From positions 1 through 38,859 of the forward strand of contig DAOUMU010000246.1 in assembly GCA_034409055.1 (NCBI GenBank): 38,859 nucleotides of DNA, written 5' to 3'. Made by a program: the position numbers and the translations under genes. The stretch comes from DAOUMU01 sp034409055 (GTDB lineage: Bacteria; Chloroflexota; Anaerolineae; 4572-78; J111). Shown here in pieces: positions 24,351 through 31,993 of this stretch. The notes under the pieces are model-generated. The model was not told where the DNA came from and ran no database searches. It saw only the letters and a list, made by a program, of their open reading frames with translations. How positions within the stretch are numbered: the first letter of the stretch is position 1; each line of letters begins with the position of its first letter.

Positions 24351-24392
24351 AATTAGAGCCTGTCAAAGTGTCTGTAGTGACGACTGCAATCG

Positions 24393-25325
24393 TTATTGGC
24401 GAGATTCTGCCAATCGCAGTAAGTCGGCATTGGATGGATCGTGGATGAAGCCCCAGAATGCCTCTTGGGGACGGTTGGGCACCTCGAGGCTTCGTCGGAT
24501 CATATAAATCGTGCGCCGAAGTTTAAGTCCGGCAACCGGCACCTCAACAACGTAACCCCGCTCACGGGGACAGGCTGTGACCAGCGTGGAGACAAATGAC
24601 ACACCAAACCCGGCGGCGACAGTCCTTACAATGGCCTCAGCGTTGCCCAACTCCATAAAGATGTTCAGGTCATTCAGGGTAATATCGTACTGAGCCAACT
24701 CAGTCAACATCACTCGCCGCGTCCCAGAGGTCGGTTCGCGGATGATTATTGGTTCCGCCAGGAGATTCTCGGGTTCGATGTATTGGCGGAAAGTCCAGGG
24801 ATGGTTAGCCGGCACAATCAGGGAGATAGAATCCTTAAAAAATTCCTGGCACTCTAGCTGGTTACCACAAAGCTCATAACTGCTGACCACACCCAGGTTT
24901 GCCTCTTCTTCCAACAACCGGAGAACAATATGCTCCGGCGTGCAGGTCAGGATACTAACCCGAATTCCTGGATAGCGCCGGCAGAAGCGGGCTGCGAGTA
25001 GAGGCAAAATATACTTGCCAGCAGTTGTACTGCAAGCAATTCTGAGATGACCGACGATTTTCTGCTGTAATGAGGCCATCATCTCCTGCATCTCAATGGA
25101 CTGGTGGATAAGTTTGTGTGCCCAAGGCAATAGCAAGCGACCGGCCTCGGTTAATTTTACATTGGAGCCAGAGCGCGTGAATAACTCTACACCCAGATCC
25201 GTCTCAAGGGTTTTAATATGATGACTGATCGTTGACTGGGTAAGGTGCAAGTGTTTTGCGGCCTCAGAGAAGCTCAGGTTTTCGGCTGCATGCAAGAATG
25301 ACTTGAGTTTTATCAGATCTATCAC
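24393..25325 (-). CDS. LysR-family transcriptional regulator
   Basis: The 310-residue protein starts at GTG behind a strong AGGAGGT site. The N-terminal HTH is typical: LKSFLHAAENLSFSEAAKHL, LTQSTISHHIKTLE, GVELFTRSG. The rest is a periplasmic-binding-protein-like effector domain (HLRIACSTTAGKYILPLLA, then REPTSGTRRVM) similar to the CysB/CbbR side of the family, where the EPTSGTR stretch helps bind small anions or metabolites. It is convergent with the sulfur operon rather than divergent from a target, so its regulon is not obvious. Control of the Hdr/Qmo-like genes is only a guess from proximity. The 238 bases upstream (25326-25563) show no gene and probably hold its promoter. Confidence 0.95.
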   Translation of the reverse strand: MIDLIKLKSFLHAAENLSFSEAAKHLHLTQSTISHHIKTLETDLGVELFTRSGSNVKLTEAGRLLLPWAHKLIHQSIEMQEMMASLQQKIVGHLRIACSTTAGKYILPLLAARFCRRYPGIRVSILTCTPEHIVLRLLEEEANLGVVSSYELCGNQLECQEFFKDSISLIVPANHPWTFRQYIEPENLLAEPIIIREPTSGTRRVMLTELAQYDITLNDLNIFMELGNAEAIVRTVAAGFGVSFVSTLVTACPRERGYVVEVPVAGLKLRRTIYMIRRSLEVPNRPQEAFWGFIHDPSNADLLRLAESRQ

Positions 25326-25563
25326 TGGCTTTACCTCCTGGGTGACTTCAATGAAGCTGCTCCCTCAATTCAAATTAGCCATTATACTACCGACTCAACT
25401 TATTTACTATACTGCCAACGAGCATATTGTTACTTTGTGGCCATGTTAAGTATACCAAAATTTTGCGCAAATGTTGCCGAGTAATACTATATTGCGTGAA
25501 ATTTCTTTCAGTTTAGACAATCTGGAAGAGGAAAAACATTAAAGACTCCCGGAAAAAAGGGGG

Positions 25564-25592
25564 TTGACACAGCCCTTATTACGTGATATTAT
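25564..25592 (+). promoter_or_regulatory. Consensus sigma-70 promoter (TTGACA-N17-TATTAT)
   Basis: The -35 box TTGACA (25564-25569) and -10 box TATTAT (25587-25592) are separated by 17 bases, the best promoter match in the window. Transcription should start near 25599, just before the small gene at 25621. A TTG-started frame beginning inside the -35 box is therefore not a real start. Confidence 0.8.
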
Positions 25593-25620
25593 AATTTCAA
25601 ATTATCTTGGGAATCACCTG

Positions 25621-25794
25621 ATGATGAAACGATACCATCACCTGGGCAAAAAACAGTCAGAAATAACCGTTGCCACCTATGCCCACCAGGCTAAGGACCA
25701 GAATACTGTTTGGTTTGTGACGCTCGCGGCTGCCTTCGCGGGCTTTTTTTACTTTTTTGGAGAGAATCTGTGGCACGTGCTGGCTGGAGGCTGA
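25621..25794 (+). CDS. Small single-helix membrane protein, hypothetical
   Basis: The 57-residue frame starts at two consecutive ATG codons (25621, 25624) with only a weak GGGA site upstream. The first half is polar (KRYHHLGKKQSEITVATYAHQ); the second holds one membrane helix (VWFVTLAAAFAGFFYFFGENLW). No family was recognised. It lies alone between a consensus promoter and a strong terminator, so the transcript is very likely real, though it might act as a small RNA instead. Confidence 0.55.
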   Translation: MMKRYHHLGKKQSEITVATYAHQAKDQNTVWFVTLAAAFAGFFYFFGENLWHVLAGG

Positions 25795-25821
25795 GGTAAC
25801 TTAAAATTCCGAACTCACAGG

Positions 25822-25854
25822 GCGCGGCCACATACCGGTCGCGCTCTTTTTTTT
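25822..25854 (+). terminator. Rho-independent terminator
   Basis: Stem GCGCGGCC (25822-25829) pairs with GGTCGCGC (25837-25844) with one G-T pair, followed by TCTTTTTTTT. It closes the small transcription unit that starts at about 25599. The following 138 bases (25855-25992) show no gene except the leader of the MNT gene. Confidence 0.88.
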
Positions 25855-25992
25855 GTAAGGTGGCAGGGGGTGAGTGCTACCTGCTTAGGCCCTACTTGTC
25901 CCTTAAGGCAAGATATACTATAGTATGGCCCGGTAAAATCGCCTCCCTCTCCCAAACTGGAAGAGGGGGTTGCTGGAGGTGAGGGCTCCCTA

Positions 25993-26358
25993 ATGACCAT
26001 CGATATCCAGGCGGCCCGGGAAGCGTTTCAGGCACGGCTGCAAAGAAAATTTGAACAGCGTGAAGCAGCCAGAGAAAACGCGCTGCAGGTGGCCCGGGCT
26101 GCCGTCCCAGCCATTGTGGCCAAATATCCGGCCATTAAAGCGGCCTATCTTTTTGGTTCTATTCTTCGCCCTGGTGCATTTCGAGTCGATTCAGATATTG
26201 ATATCGCCATCGAAGGGGGGAGTGCCGAAGATTACTTTGCCCTCTGGCATGATCTGGAAGAGGCCCTACCCGATTGGTTTATAGATTTGCGTGACTTGCC
26301 GCCCGACACCCACTTTACCCAACGAGTCTATAGGACTGGAGAGAAGATCTATGGTTGA
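25993..26358 (+). CDS. MNT-type nucleotidyltransferase domain protein
   Basis: The 121-residue protein starts with a helix rich in Arg, Glu and Ala. The minimal nucleotidyltransferase core follows: FGSILRPGAFRVDSDIDIAIEGG with Gly55-Ser56 and Asp68/Asp70, and a third acidic residue at Asp98 in FIDLRDLP. All catalytic residues look intact. MNT proteins are usually antitoxins that AMPylate a HEPN toxin encoded next to them, or act as antibiotic-type nucleotidyltransferases. No HEPN gene is found here; instead a 51-residue protein overlaps its end. The start lies after GGAGGTGAGGG at a rather long distance. Confidence 0.88.
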   Translation: MTIDIQAAREAFQARLQRKFEQREAARENALQVARAAVPAIVAKYPAIKAAYLFGSILRPGAFRVDSDIDIAIEGGSAEDYFALWHDLEEALPDWFIDLRDLPPDTHFTQRVYRTGEKIYG

Positions 26359-26506
26359 GAAAATCCGCAATGCTTATTTGTTGCAATTTGATCCGGATCG
26401 CCTGAACATCGTTTTGCGATATGCCAACGAACTCAGATCACATTACCAAGCTGACCTGGATAAATTTTTAGACTTTTTAGGGCAACTAGCTCAAACAGAC
26501 ACCTAA
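26351..26506 (+). CDS. 51-residue partner overlapping the MNT gene, hypothetical
   Basis: The ATG at 26351 overlaps the MNT stop by 8 bases, a common toxin-antitoxin arrangement. The protein (MVEKIRNAYLLQFDPDRLN, then a helix with YANELRSHYQADLDKFLDFL) is probably all-helical. No HEPN R-x4-6-H motif is seen. Its stop codon TAA is also the first three bases of the next palindrome, so the gene may have been shortened by that element's insertion. Confidence 0.6.
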   Translation: MVEKIRNAYLLQFDPDRLNIVLRYANELRSHYQADLDKFLDFLGQLAQTDT

Positions 26507-26603
26507 TTAGTTCTTGTTGCAAAACCTTGTAGTAGACGCATCCCTATGCGTTTACGGCGGGCATAGGGATGCCCTTGCTACGTTTTGCAACAGAAACTAA
26601 TTA
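26504..26603. repeat. Palindromic element with GCATCCC core before pheS
   Basis: Outer arms 26504-26525 (TAATTAGTTCTTGTTGCAAAAC) pair with 26582-26603 at 20 of 22 positions. Inside lie GACGCATCCCTATGCG and GGGCATAGGGATGCCC, both hairpins sharing the core of the repeats at 10858-10957. The element starts at the stop codon of the 51-residue gene and ends just before the pheS ribosome-binding site. Confidence 0.9.
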
Positions 26604-26618
26604 TGAGGAGAATAGTAT

Positions 26619-27644
26619 ATGCTAAACCAACTTGAAACCGTGGCCGAGACGGCCCGGACCGAGCTAGAGCAACTGAATACGAGCGAGACGCTCAACGTTT
26701 GGAACGGCCGGTACATCGGTCGTAAGGGTGAAATCACTCAAATGTTGCGGCGGGTCGGTGAGTTACCCAGAGAAGAGCGGCCTGCCTTTGGCCAACGAGC
26801 CAACCAGTTGAAACGAGAACTGGAAGCCGCCTACGAGCAAAAGGCCGAAATCATCAAAGTGGCCGAGATGGAACAAACGCTGGTCGAAAGGGCTCTTGAT
26901 GTGACTTTGCCGGGACGGCCGGTGTCCCGGGGGCGGTTGCACCCCAGTACCCAAACTCTGCGCCGTATTTACCAGATTTGGGCCGACATGGGCTTCCAAA
27001 TCTACCAGAGCCGGGACGTGGAAACGGACGAGATGAACTTCCAACTGCTCAACTTCCCGCTCCACCATCCGGCTCGCGAAATGCAGGACACCTTTTATAC
27101 CACCAATCCAGACGTGCTGCTGCGTACCCATACCTCGCCCGGCCAGATCCGGGTGATGCGCGACTACTGCCCGGAACCGATTCGGGTAATCCTGCCCGGT
27201 ATGTGCTATCGCCACGAGCAGATTACGGCCCGCTCCGAAATTCAATTCTACCAGGTGGAAGGCCTGGCCGTCGGGCCAGGTATCCGTTTTAGTGACTTGA
27301 AGGGCACGCTCATCAACTTCACCAATCGCCTTTACGGCCAGGGACGGCCCGTTCGCTTCCGGGCCAGCCACTTCCCCTTCACCGAACCTTCGGCAGAGAT
27401 GGACGTGCAATGCTTCTTGTGCGATGGCCAGGGCTGCCGGGTTTGCAAATACACCGGCTGGCTGGAGATTTTGGGCTGTGGTATGGTCCATCCCATCGTT
27501 CTACGCAACGGGGGCTATGACCCCGATAAATTCAGCGGCTTCGCTTTTGGGATGGGGCCGGAGCGCATCACCATGCTTCGCCACGGCATTGAGGATATTC
27601 GCTACTTCTGGGGGAACGACTTACGGTTCCTTGAGCAATTTTAG
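26619..27644 (+). CDS. pheS: Phenylalanyl-tRNA synthetase alpha subunit
   Basis: The 341-residue protein is the catalytic alpha subunit, which activates Phe and charges tRNA-Phe together with PheT. An N-terminal coiled coil (about 1-90, with RYIGRKGEITQMLR) precedes the class II core: LHPSTQTLRRIY, LLRTHTSPGQIRVM, motif 2 PGMCYRHEQITARSEIQFYQ, FPFTEPSAEMDVQC, and motif 3 GFAFGMGPERITMLRHGI. A four-cysteine insertion, CFLCDGQGCRVC, before GWLEILGCGMV is of the kind seen in some other bacterial PheS proteins. The start has GAGGAG upstream. The phosphatase gene follows after 18 bases and pheT comes only after that. Confidence 0.97.
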   Translation: MLNQLETVAETARTELEQLNTSETLNVWNGRYIGRKGEITQMLRRVGELPREERPAFGQRANQLKRELEAAYEQKAEIIKVAEMEQTLVERALDVTLPGRPVSRGRLHPSTQTLRRIYQIWADMGFQIYQSRDVETDEMNFQLLNFPLHHPAREMQDTFYTTNPDVLLRTHTSPGQIRVMRDYCPEPIRVILPGMCYRHEQITARSEIQFYQVEGLAVGPGIRFSDLKGTLINFTNRLYGQGRPVRFRASHFPFTEPSAEMDVQCFLCDGQGCRVCKYTGWLEILGCGMVHPIVLRNGGYDPDKFSGFAFGMGPERITMLRHGIEDIRYFWGNDLRFLEQF

Positions 27645-27662
27645 TACTACTGGAGAAATCAA

Positions 27663-29192
27663 ATGAAAACAAATCGTTTCGTTTTTTTACTACCTGTAGC
27701 CCTAGCCGGTGTAATCCTCATATTACAGGTCAGGCTCTCATTAGCCGGACCTGAGAGGGTCGATGAGGTCACCAGAGCAGATGTGGCCCGTACCGGCCAG
27801 GTGCTGGCTGAGCCACAAGCTCAAAGCAGCGAGACACCCCTGGTGACGCACGGTCCCATCAGCGGTGAGGTCACCGACACCTCGGCCGTACTGTGGGCGC
27901 GGGGAAACCTCTCGGGTACCCTGGTTTTTGAACTGGCCGAGGATGAAAAATTCAGCCAGACTCCTATGTCGGTCTCGGTTGAGGTGGACGAGACCAGCGA
28001 TCTGACCGGGAAGGTTCGTGTTGAAGGACTGAAACCGGACCAGGTTTACTATTATCGGGTGATCTTGGAAGTGGGCAGCGTCACAAGCGAACCGATCAGC
28101 GGGCAATTCAAAACCGCCCCTGCCGCTACTGCCAAGGTTCCCCTGAACTTTCTCTTTAGCGCCTGTCTGGGGGGGCAAGGCTATTGCCGTGACCCGGAAA
28201 ATGGCTGGGTTATCTTTAAGGCCATGCTGGCTGAGGAGCCCGACTTCTTCATGCTGACCGGTGATAGCATCTACGCCGATACGGCTTGTGCTGCACCGGA
28301 TAACGTCCCCGGAGCCGAGGGACCTTATACCGATTTGGCCGGGATGCGTACTCGCTATCGTTACCACCTGGAAGATCCGCACTATGCCCGGTTTCTGGCC
28401 CGGACACCGGTCTATGTGACCTGGGACGATCACGAAGTTATCAATGATTTTGGTGGACCGGCTCTGCAGGCGATTAATCCTCAACTGTTTGCCGCCGGGC
28501 AGCAAGCCTACTTTGAATACTGGCCGCTCACCGGCACAGAGGATGACCCGTACCAACTGTATCGGCGCTTCTCTTACGGGGCGCATGCCGACTTTTTCAT
28601 CCTCGATACGCGTTCCTACCGCGACCCCAACGTCAACTGGGACCCCAGCCCACGCACCCTGGCCCCCAAGTCTATGGTGGGGGCAGAACAGTTCGCCTGG
28701 CTGCAGCAGGCCCTGGCCCAATCCAAGGCTACCTGGAAATTCATCGTTAGCAGCGTGCCGCTTGCCTATCCGACCGGTTTTCCCCAACCTGAAGTGGATG
28801 GACGGGACGGCTGGGCCAACTATACCGAGCGTTCCGGCTACGAGATGGAGTTAATGTCGCTCCTATTCTTTATTGAACGCCATCGTATTGAGAACGTTGT
28901 TTTCCTGGTCGGCGATACGCACTGGCCCTTTGCCCTGAGCTACGACCCAGACCGGGATGGCGAACCGAACTTCTACGAGTTTGGCTCCAGCCCAATGAGT
29001 GCCCTCCCCCTCCCCCCACCTGAAACGGCCGACCCAACCTTCAACCCCACCGTACTCTATGCCGAGGGTGAGTTCGGGGGAACACTGTTCAACTTCGGAC
29101 ACATCTCTGTCGCCCGTAACGGTAGCCTGACCTTCCGGGTGGTCGATTGGGAGGGCGCTGAACGTTACTCGCTGACGTTAGAACCAGAATAA
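27663..29192 (+). CDS. PhoD-like alkaline phosphatase / metallophosphatase, exported
   Basis: The 509-residue protein begins with a signal peptide (about 1-29, ending SLAG). A fibronectin-like N-terminal region (about 55-155, VTHGPISGEVTDTSAVLWAR) precedes the PhoD catalytic domain: FSACLGGQGYC, LTGDSIYADTA near 199, YVTWDDHEVINDFGG near 255, FFILDTRSYRD and FLVGDTHWPFAL near 415. These are the metal-binding Asp/His motifs of PhoD phosphatases and phospholipases D of that class, which release phosphate from esters outside the cell. Its placement between pheS and pheT is unusual and suggests insertion into an older pheST operon, where it would now be co-transcribed with translation genes. Confidence 0.92.
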   Translation: MKTNRFVFLLPVALAGVILILQVRLSLAGPERVDEVTRADVARTGQVLAEPQAQSSETPLVTHGPISGEVTDTSAVLWARGNLSGTLVFELAEDEKFSQTPMSVSVEVDETSDLTGKVRVEGLKPDQVYYYRVILEVGSVTSEPISGQFKTAPAATAKVPLNFLFSACLGGQGYCRDPENGWVIFKAMLAEEPDFFMLTGDSIYADTACAAPDNVPGAEGPYTDLAGMRTRYRYHLEDPHYARFLARTPVYVTWDDHEVINDFGGPALQAINPQLFAAGQQAYFEYWPLTGTEDDPYQLYRRFSYGAHADFFILDTRSYRDPNVNWDPSPRTLAPKSMVGAEQFAWLQQALAQSKATWKFIVSSVPLAYPTGFPQPEVDGRDGWANYTERSGYEMELMSLLFFIERHRIENVVFLVGDTHWPFALSYDPDRDGEPNFYEFGSSPMSALPLPPPETADPTFNPTVLYAEGEFGGTLFNFGHISVARNGSLTFRVVDWEGAERYSLTLEPE

Positions 29193-29195
29193 GTC

Positions 29196-29278
29196 GCGTG
29201 AAGCGTAGAGCGTGGAGTGGCAAGCGTAGAACGTAGAGATTGCTTCTACGCAACACGCAACACGTAACACGTAACACG
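29196..29278. repeat. Iterated-heptamer palindrome between phoD-like gene and pheT
   Basis: Six heptamers of GCGTAGA type (29196-29237) face five of CAACACG/TAACACG type (29244-29278). TTCTACG at 29244-29250 pairs with the last words of the left run to give a hairpin. The element begins 4 bases after the phosphatase stop. Confidence 0.85.
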
Positions 29279-29326
29279 CTCGCAAAACATAACGAACAGA
29301 AAACTCACGAATAACCGGGAGTAAAC

Positions 29327-31954
29327 ATGAAAGTGCCGATTAGCTGGTTAAAAGATTTTGTAGACATTACCTTACCTATTGAGGAACTGGCCGAGCGATT
29401 GACACTGGCCGGCCTGGAGGTGGCTTCCATTCAGTACATTGGTCTGGAAGGGGCTGATTTAGTCTGGGACCGGGAGAAGCTGGTGTTGGGCCACATCCTC
29501 AAGGTGGAGCAGCACCCCAATGCCGACCGCCTGGTGTTGGCCACGGTCGACATCGGCGCGGCGGAACCAGAAACCGTCGTGACCGGCGCTCCAAACCTGT
29601 TTGAATTTGTCGGTCAGGACGACATCAGCCACCTGGGCCTTAAATCCCCCTTTGTGATGGAAGGGGCCACCGTGTATGATGGCCACGCCAAAGAACCGGG
29701 CAAAAAGATGAAGCTCAAAAAGCGCGAGGTACGGGGCATTATGAACCGCCACATGCTCTGCTCCGAAAAGGAGTTGGGCCTGAGTGACGATCACGAAGGC
29801 ATTATCCTGGCCGAGGATGAGGCCGCCCCCGGTACTCCTTTGATCGACCTGTGGGGTGATGCGGTTCTGGACATCGACATTACCCCTAACCTGATTCGCT
29901 GCGCCTCTATTGTGGGTGTGGCTCGTGAAGTGGCCGCCCTGACCGGTCAGAAAGTACGTTACCCGGACACGACCATCGATGCCTACACCCAGCCCGGGGG
30001 CGCGCCGTTGGCAGACCGGCTGGTCATCGAGACCACCGAGCCGGAATTAAATCCTCGCTTTGTGGCCATTTTGATCGAGGGCATAAAGATCAAACCCTCT
30101 CCCTATTGGATGCAGCGCCGTCTGCGCCTGGCCGGAATGCGCCCGATCAATAATATCGTGGATGTCAGTAACTACGTGATGCTGGAAGTGGGGCAACCCA
30201 ACCACGCCTTTGATTGGGACGTACTGCGCCAGCGGGCCGGTGAATATAATTCTCCACAGGGCGGGGCGGGGCCGGTCAAAATCATCACCCGCCTGGCCGA
30301 ACCCGGCGAAGAGGTGCTGACACTCGACGGCAAGACCCACCAGATGCCAGAGTACACTATCCTGGTGACCGATCCCAAGAGCAACCTCAGCATCGGCGGC
30401 ATTATGGGGGGGAGTGAGAGTGAAGTCAGCGAAAACAGTCAAAACATCCTGCTGGAAGCAGCGGCCTGGAACTTCATCAACATTCGCCGCACCAGCCAGG
30501 CCCTGAATATTCCCTCCGAGGCGGCCTATCGTTTCAGCCGGGGTATTCATCCGGTCCAGGCCATGGTGGGGGCCTTGCGCGGGGCCAAATTGATGGCCGA
30601 ACTGGCCGGCGGTACCCTCGTCGAAGGCGTGTTGGACTACTACCCCAACCCACCCCAAACCGTCACCGTCAATCTGTCCCAGGCCGAAGTCACCCGCCTG
30701 TTGGGTATCGAACTCAGCCTGGCCGAAATCAAAAACATCCTGGAGTCTCTAGAATTTCAGGTTAAAGAGGTAGACCTGGACACAGAAGCGGCTGAAATAG
30801 AACCCAATCGTAAATCGCAAATCGTAAATCGTAAATTCCTCCGGGTGACCGTGCCTGACCACCGGCTCGATATTTCCGCAGAACCGAGTACCGGTCGGGC
30901 CGACCTGGTGGAAGAGATTGCCCGCATCTACGGCTACGACCGTATACCGGTGTCTGAAATGGCCGATGAACTGCCGCCACAGCGCAACAATCTGGCCTTT
31001 GACCGGGAGGAAAGGGTCCGTGATCTGTTGGTGCAGGTTGGGTTGCAAGAGGTGGTTACCTATCGTTTGACCAGGCCGGAAGCTGAAAAACGGGTTTTAG
31101 GTGAGGAGTATGTGGCCCAGGCCACCTACGTCACCCTGGCCAATCCCACCACCCCGGAACGTGTCGTTATGCGTCACAATCTTCTCAGCAGCGTCTTAGA
31201 AGTGGCGGCCGAAAATACCAAACACCGGGACCGGGTCCAGGTGTTTGAGGTCGGTCACATTTACCTGCCCAATAAAGATGGGGCAGGTGAGGCGGCCATT
31301 CTGCCTACCGAACAGCGACGCCTGGCCATCGTCATAACCGGTCCCCGCGAGGCGCAGGGATGGCTGGCAGCCGATACCAACCCCGTTGACTTCTTCGACC
31401 TGAAAGGGGTGATCGAGGCGCTACTGACCGGTCTACACATGGAGGAGATTGCCTTCGAGCCAACCCGGCACCAGGCTTATCACCCAGGCCGGGTGGCCGA
31501 GCTGAAAGTCAACGGCCAGGCCATCGGCCTGTTCGGCCAGTTACATCCCCTGGTGGTGGAGGCCTACGAGATGCAAACTGATGAGGCGTGGCCTGTTTTA
31601 GCCGCTGATCTTGATCTGGACCTCTTGCTAGATCAGACTCCGGACTTATACGTTGTTCGCAGCGTGCCTCGCTTCCCGCCGGTACAGCAAGACATCGCCG
31701 TGATCGTTGACGAGAGTGTCCCGGCCGACCAGGTAGAAACCCTCATTATCCAAACCGGCCAGCCGCTGCTGACCAACGTGCGCCTGTTTGACGTCTACCG
31801 GGGCGAGCAGATCGGTCCGGGGAAGAAGAGTCTGGCCTACAACCTGACCTTCCAATCCACAAAAGCCACCTTAACCGACAAGGTGGTGGCCCGGCAGCAG
31901 CAAAATATTGTCAAGCGCCTGGAACGGGAGTTTGGGGCGAAGCTACGCAGCTAA
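29327..31954 (+). CDS. pheT: Phenylalanyl-tRNA synthetase beta subunit
   Basis: The 875-residue protein has the complete PheT layout. An N-terminal tRNA-binding OB fold (VLGHILKVEQHPNADRLVL) is followed by the B3/B4 editing region (about 220-440), a B5 domain (TVNLSQAEVTRLLGIELSL), the inactive class II core with YGYDRIPVSEMADELPPQ, and a C-terminal FDX-ACB anticodon-binding domain (PRFPPVQQDIAVIVDESVP to the end). It is longer than the usual 790-810 residues, partly through an enlarged OB region and partly through NRKSQIVNRK at 494-503. That short segment is a translated run of heptamers inside the B5 domain. PheT forms an alpha2-beta2 enzyme with PheS and edits mischarged Tyr. Confidence 0.97.
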   Translation: MKVPISWLKDFVDITLPIEELAERLTLAGLEVASIQYIGLEGADLVWDREKLVLGHILKVEQHPNADRLVLATVDIGAAEPETVVTGAPNLFEFVGQDDISHLGLKSPFVMEGATVYDGHAKEPGKKMKLKKREVRGIMNRHMLCSEKELGLSDDHEGIILAEDEAAPGTPLIDLWGDAVLDIDITPNLIRCASIVGVAREVAALTGQKVRYPDTTIDAYTQPGGAPLADRLVIETTEPELNPRFVAILIEGIKIKPSPYWMQRRLRLAGMRPINNIVDVSNYVMLEVGQPNHAFDWDVLRQRAGEYNSPQGGAGPVKIITRLAEPGEEVLTLDGKTHQMPEYTILVTDPKSNLSIGGIMGGSESEVSENSQNILLEAAAWNFINIRRTSQALNIPSEAAYRFSRGIHPVQAMVGALRGAKLMAELAGGTLVEGVLDYYPNPPQTVTVNLSQAEVTRLLGIELSLAEIKNILESLEFQVKEVDLDTEAAEIEPNRKSQIVNRKFLRVTVPDHRLDISAEPSTGRADLVEEIARIYGYDRIPVSEMADELPPQRNNLAFDREERVRDLLVQVGLQEVVTYRLTRPEAEKRVLGEEYVAQATYVTLANPTTPERVVMRHNLLSSVLEVAAENTKHRDRVQVFEVGHIYLPNKDGAGEAAILPTEQRRLAIVITGPREAQGWLAADTNPVDFFDLKGVIEALLTGLHMEEIAFEPTRHQAYHPGRVAELKVNGQAIGLFGQLHPLVVEAYEMQTDEAWPVLAADLDLDLLLDQTPDLYVVRSVPRFPPVQQDIAVIVDESVPADQVETLIIQTGQPLLTNVRLFDVYRGEQIGPGKKSLAYNLTFQSTKATLTDKVVARQQQNIVKRLEREFGAKLRS
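30806..30837 (+). repeat. In-frame iterated heptamer inside pheT
   Basis: Four heptamers (AATCGTA, AATCGCA, AATCGTA, AATCGTA) plus a partial fifth lie in the B5-domain coding region. They translate to NRKSQIVNRKF because a 7-base period gives a 7-residue protein period. Flanking sequence is normal pheT. Confidence 0.85.
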
Positions 31955-31993
31955 GAAAGGCAGGGGGGCTATTCCAAACTATTGGGTGCCCCT

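Noticed and set aside
25564..25620. TTG-started extension of the small membrane protein
   Set aside because: The TTG is the -35 box of a consensus promoter, so it lies upstream of the transcript start.
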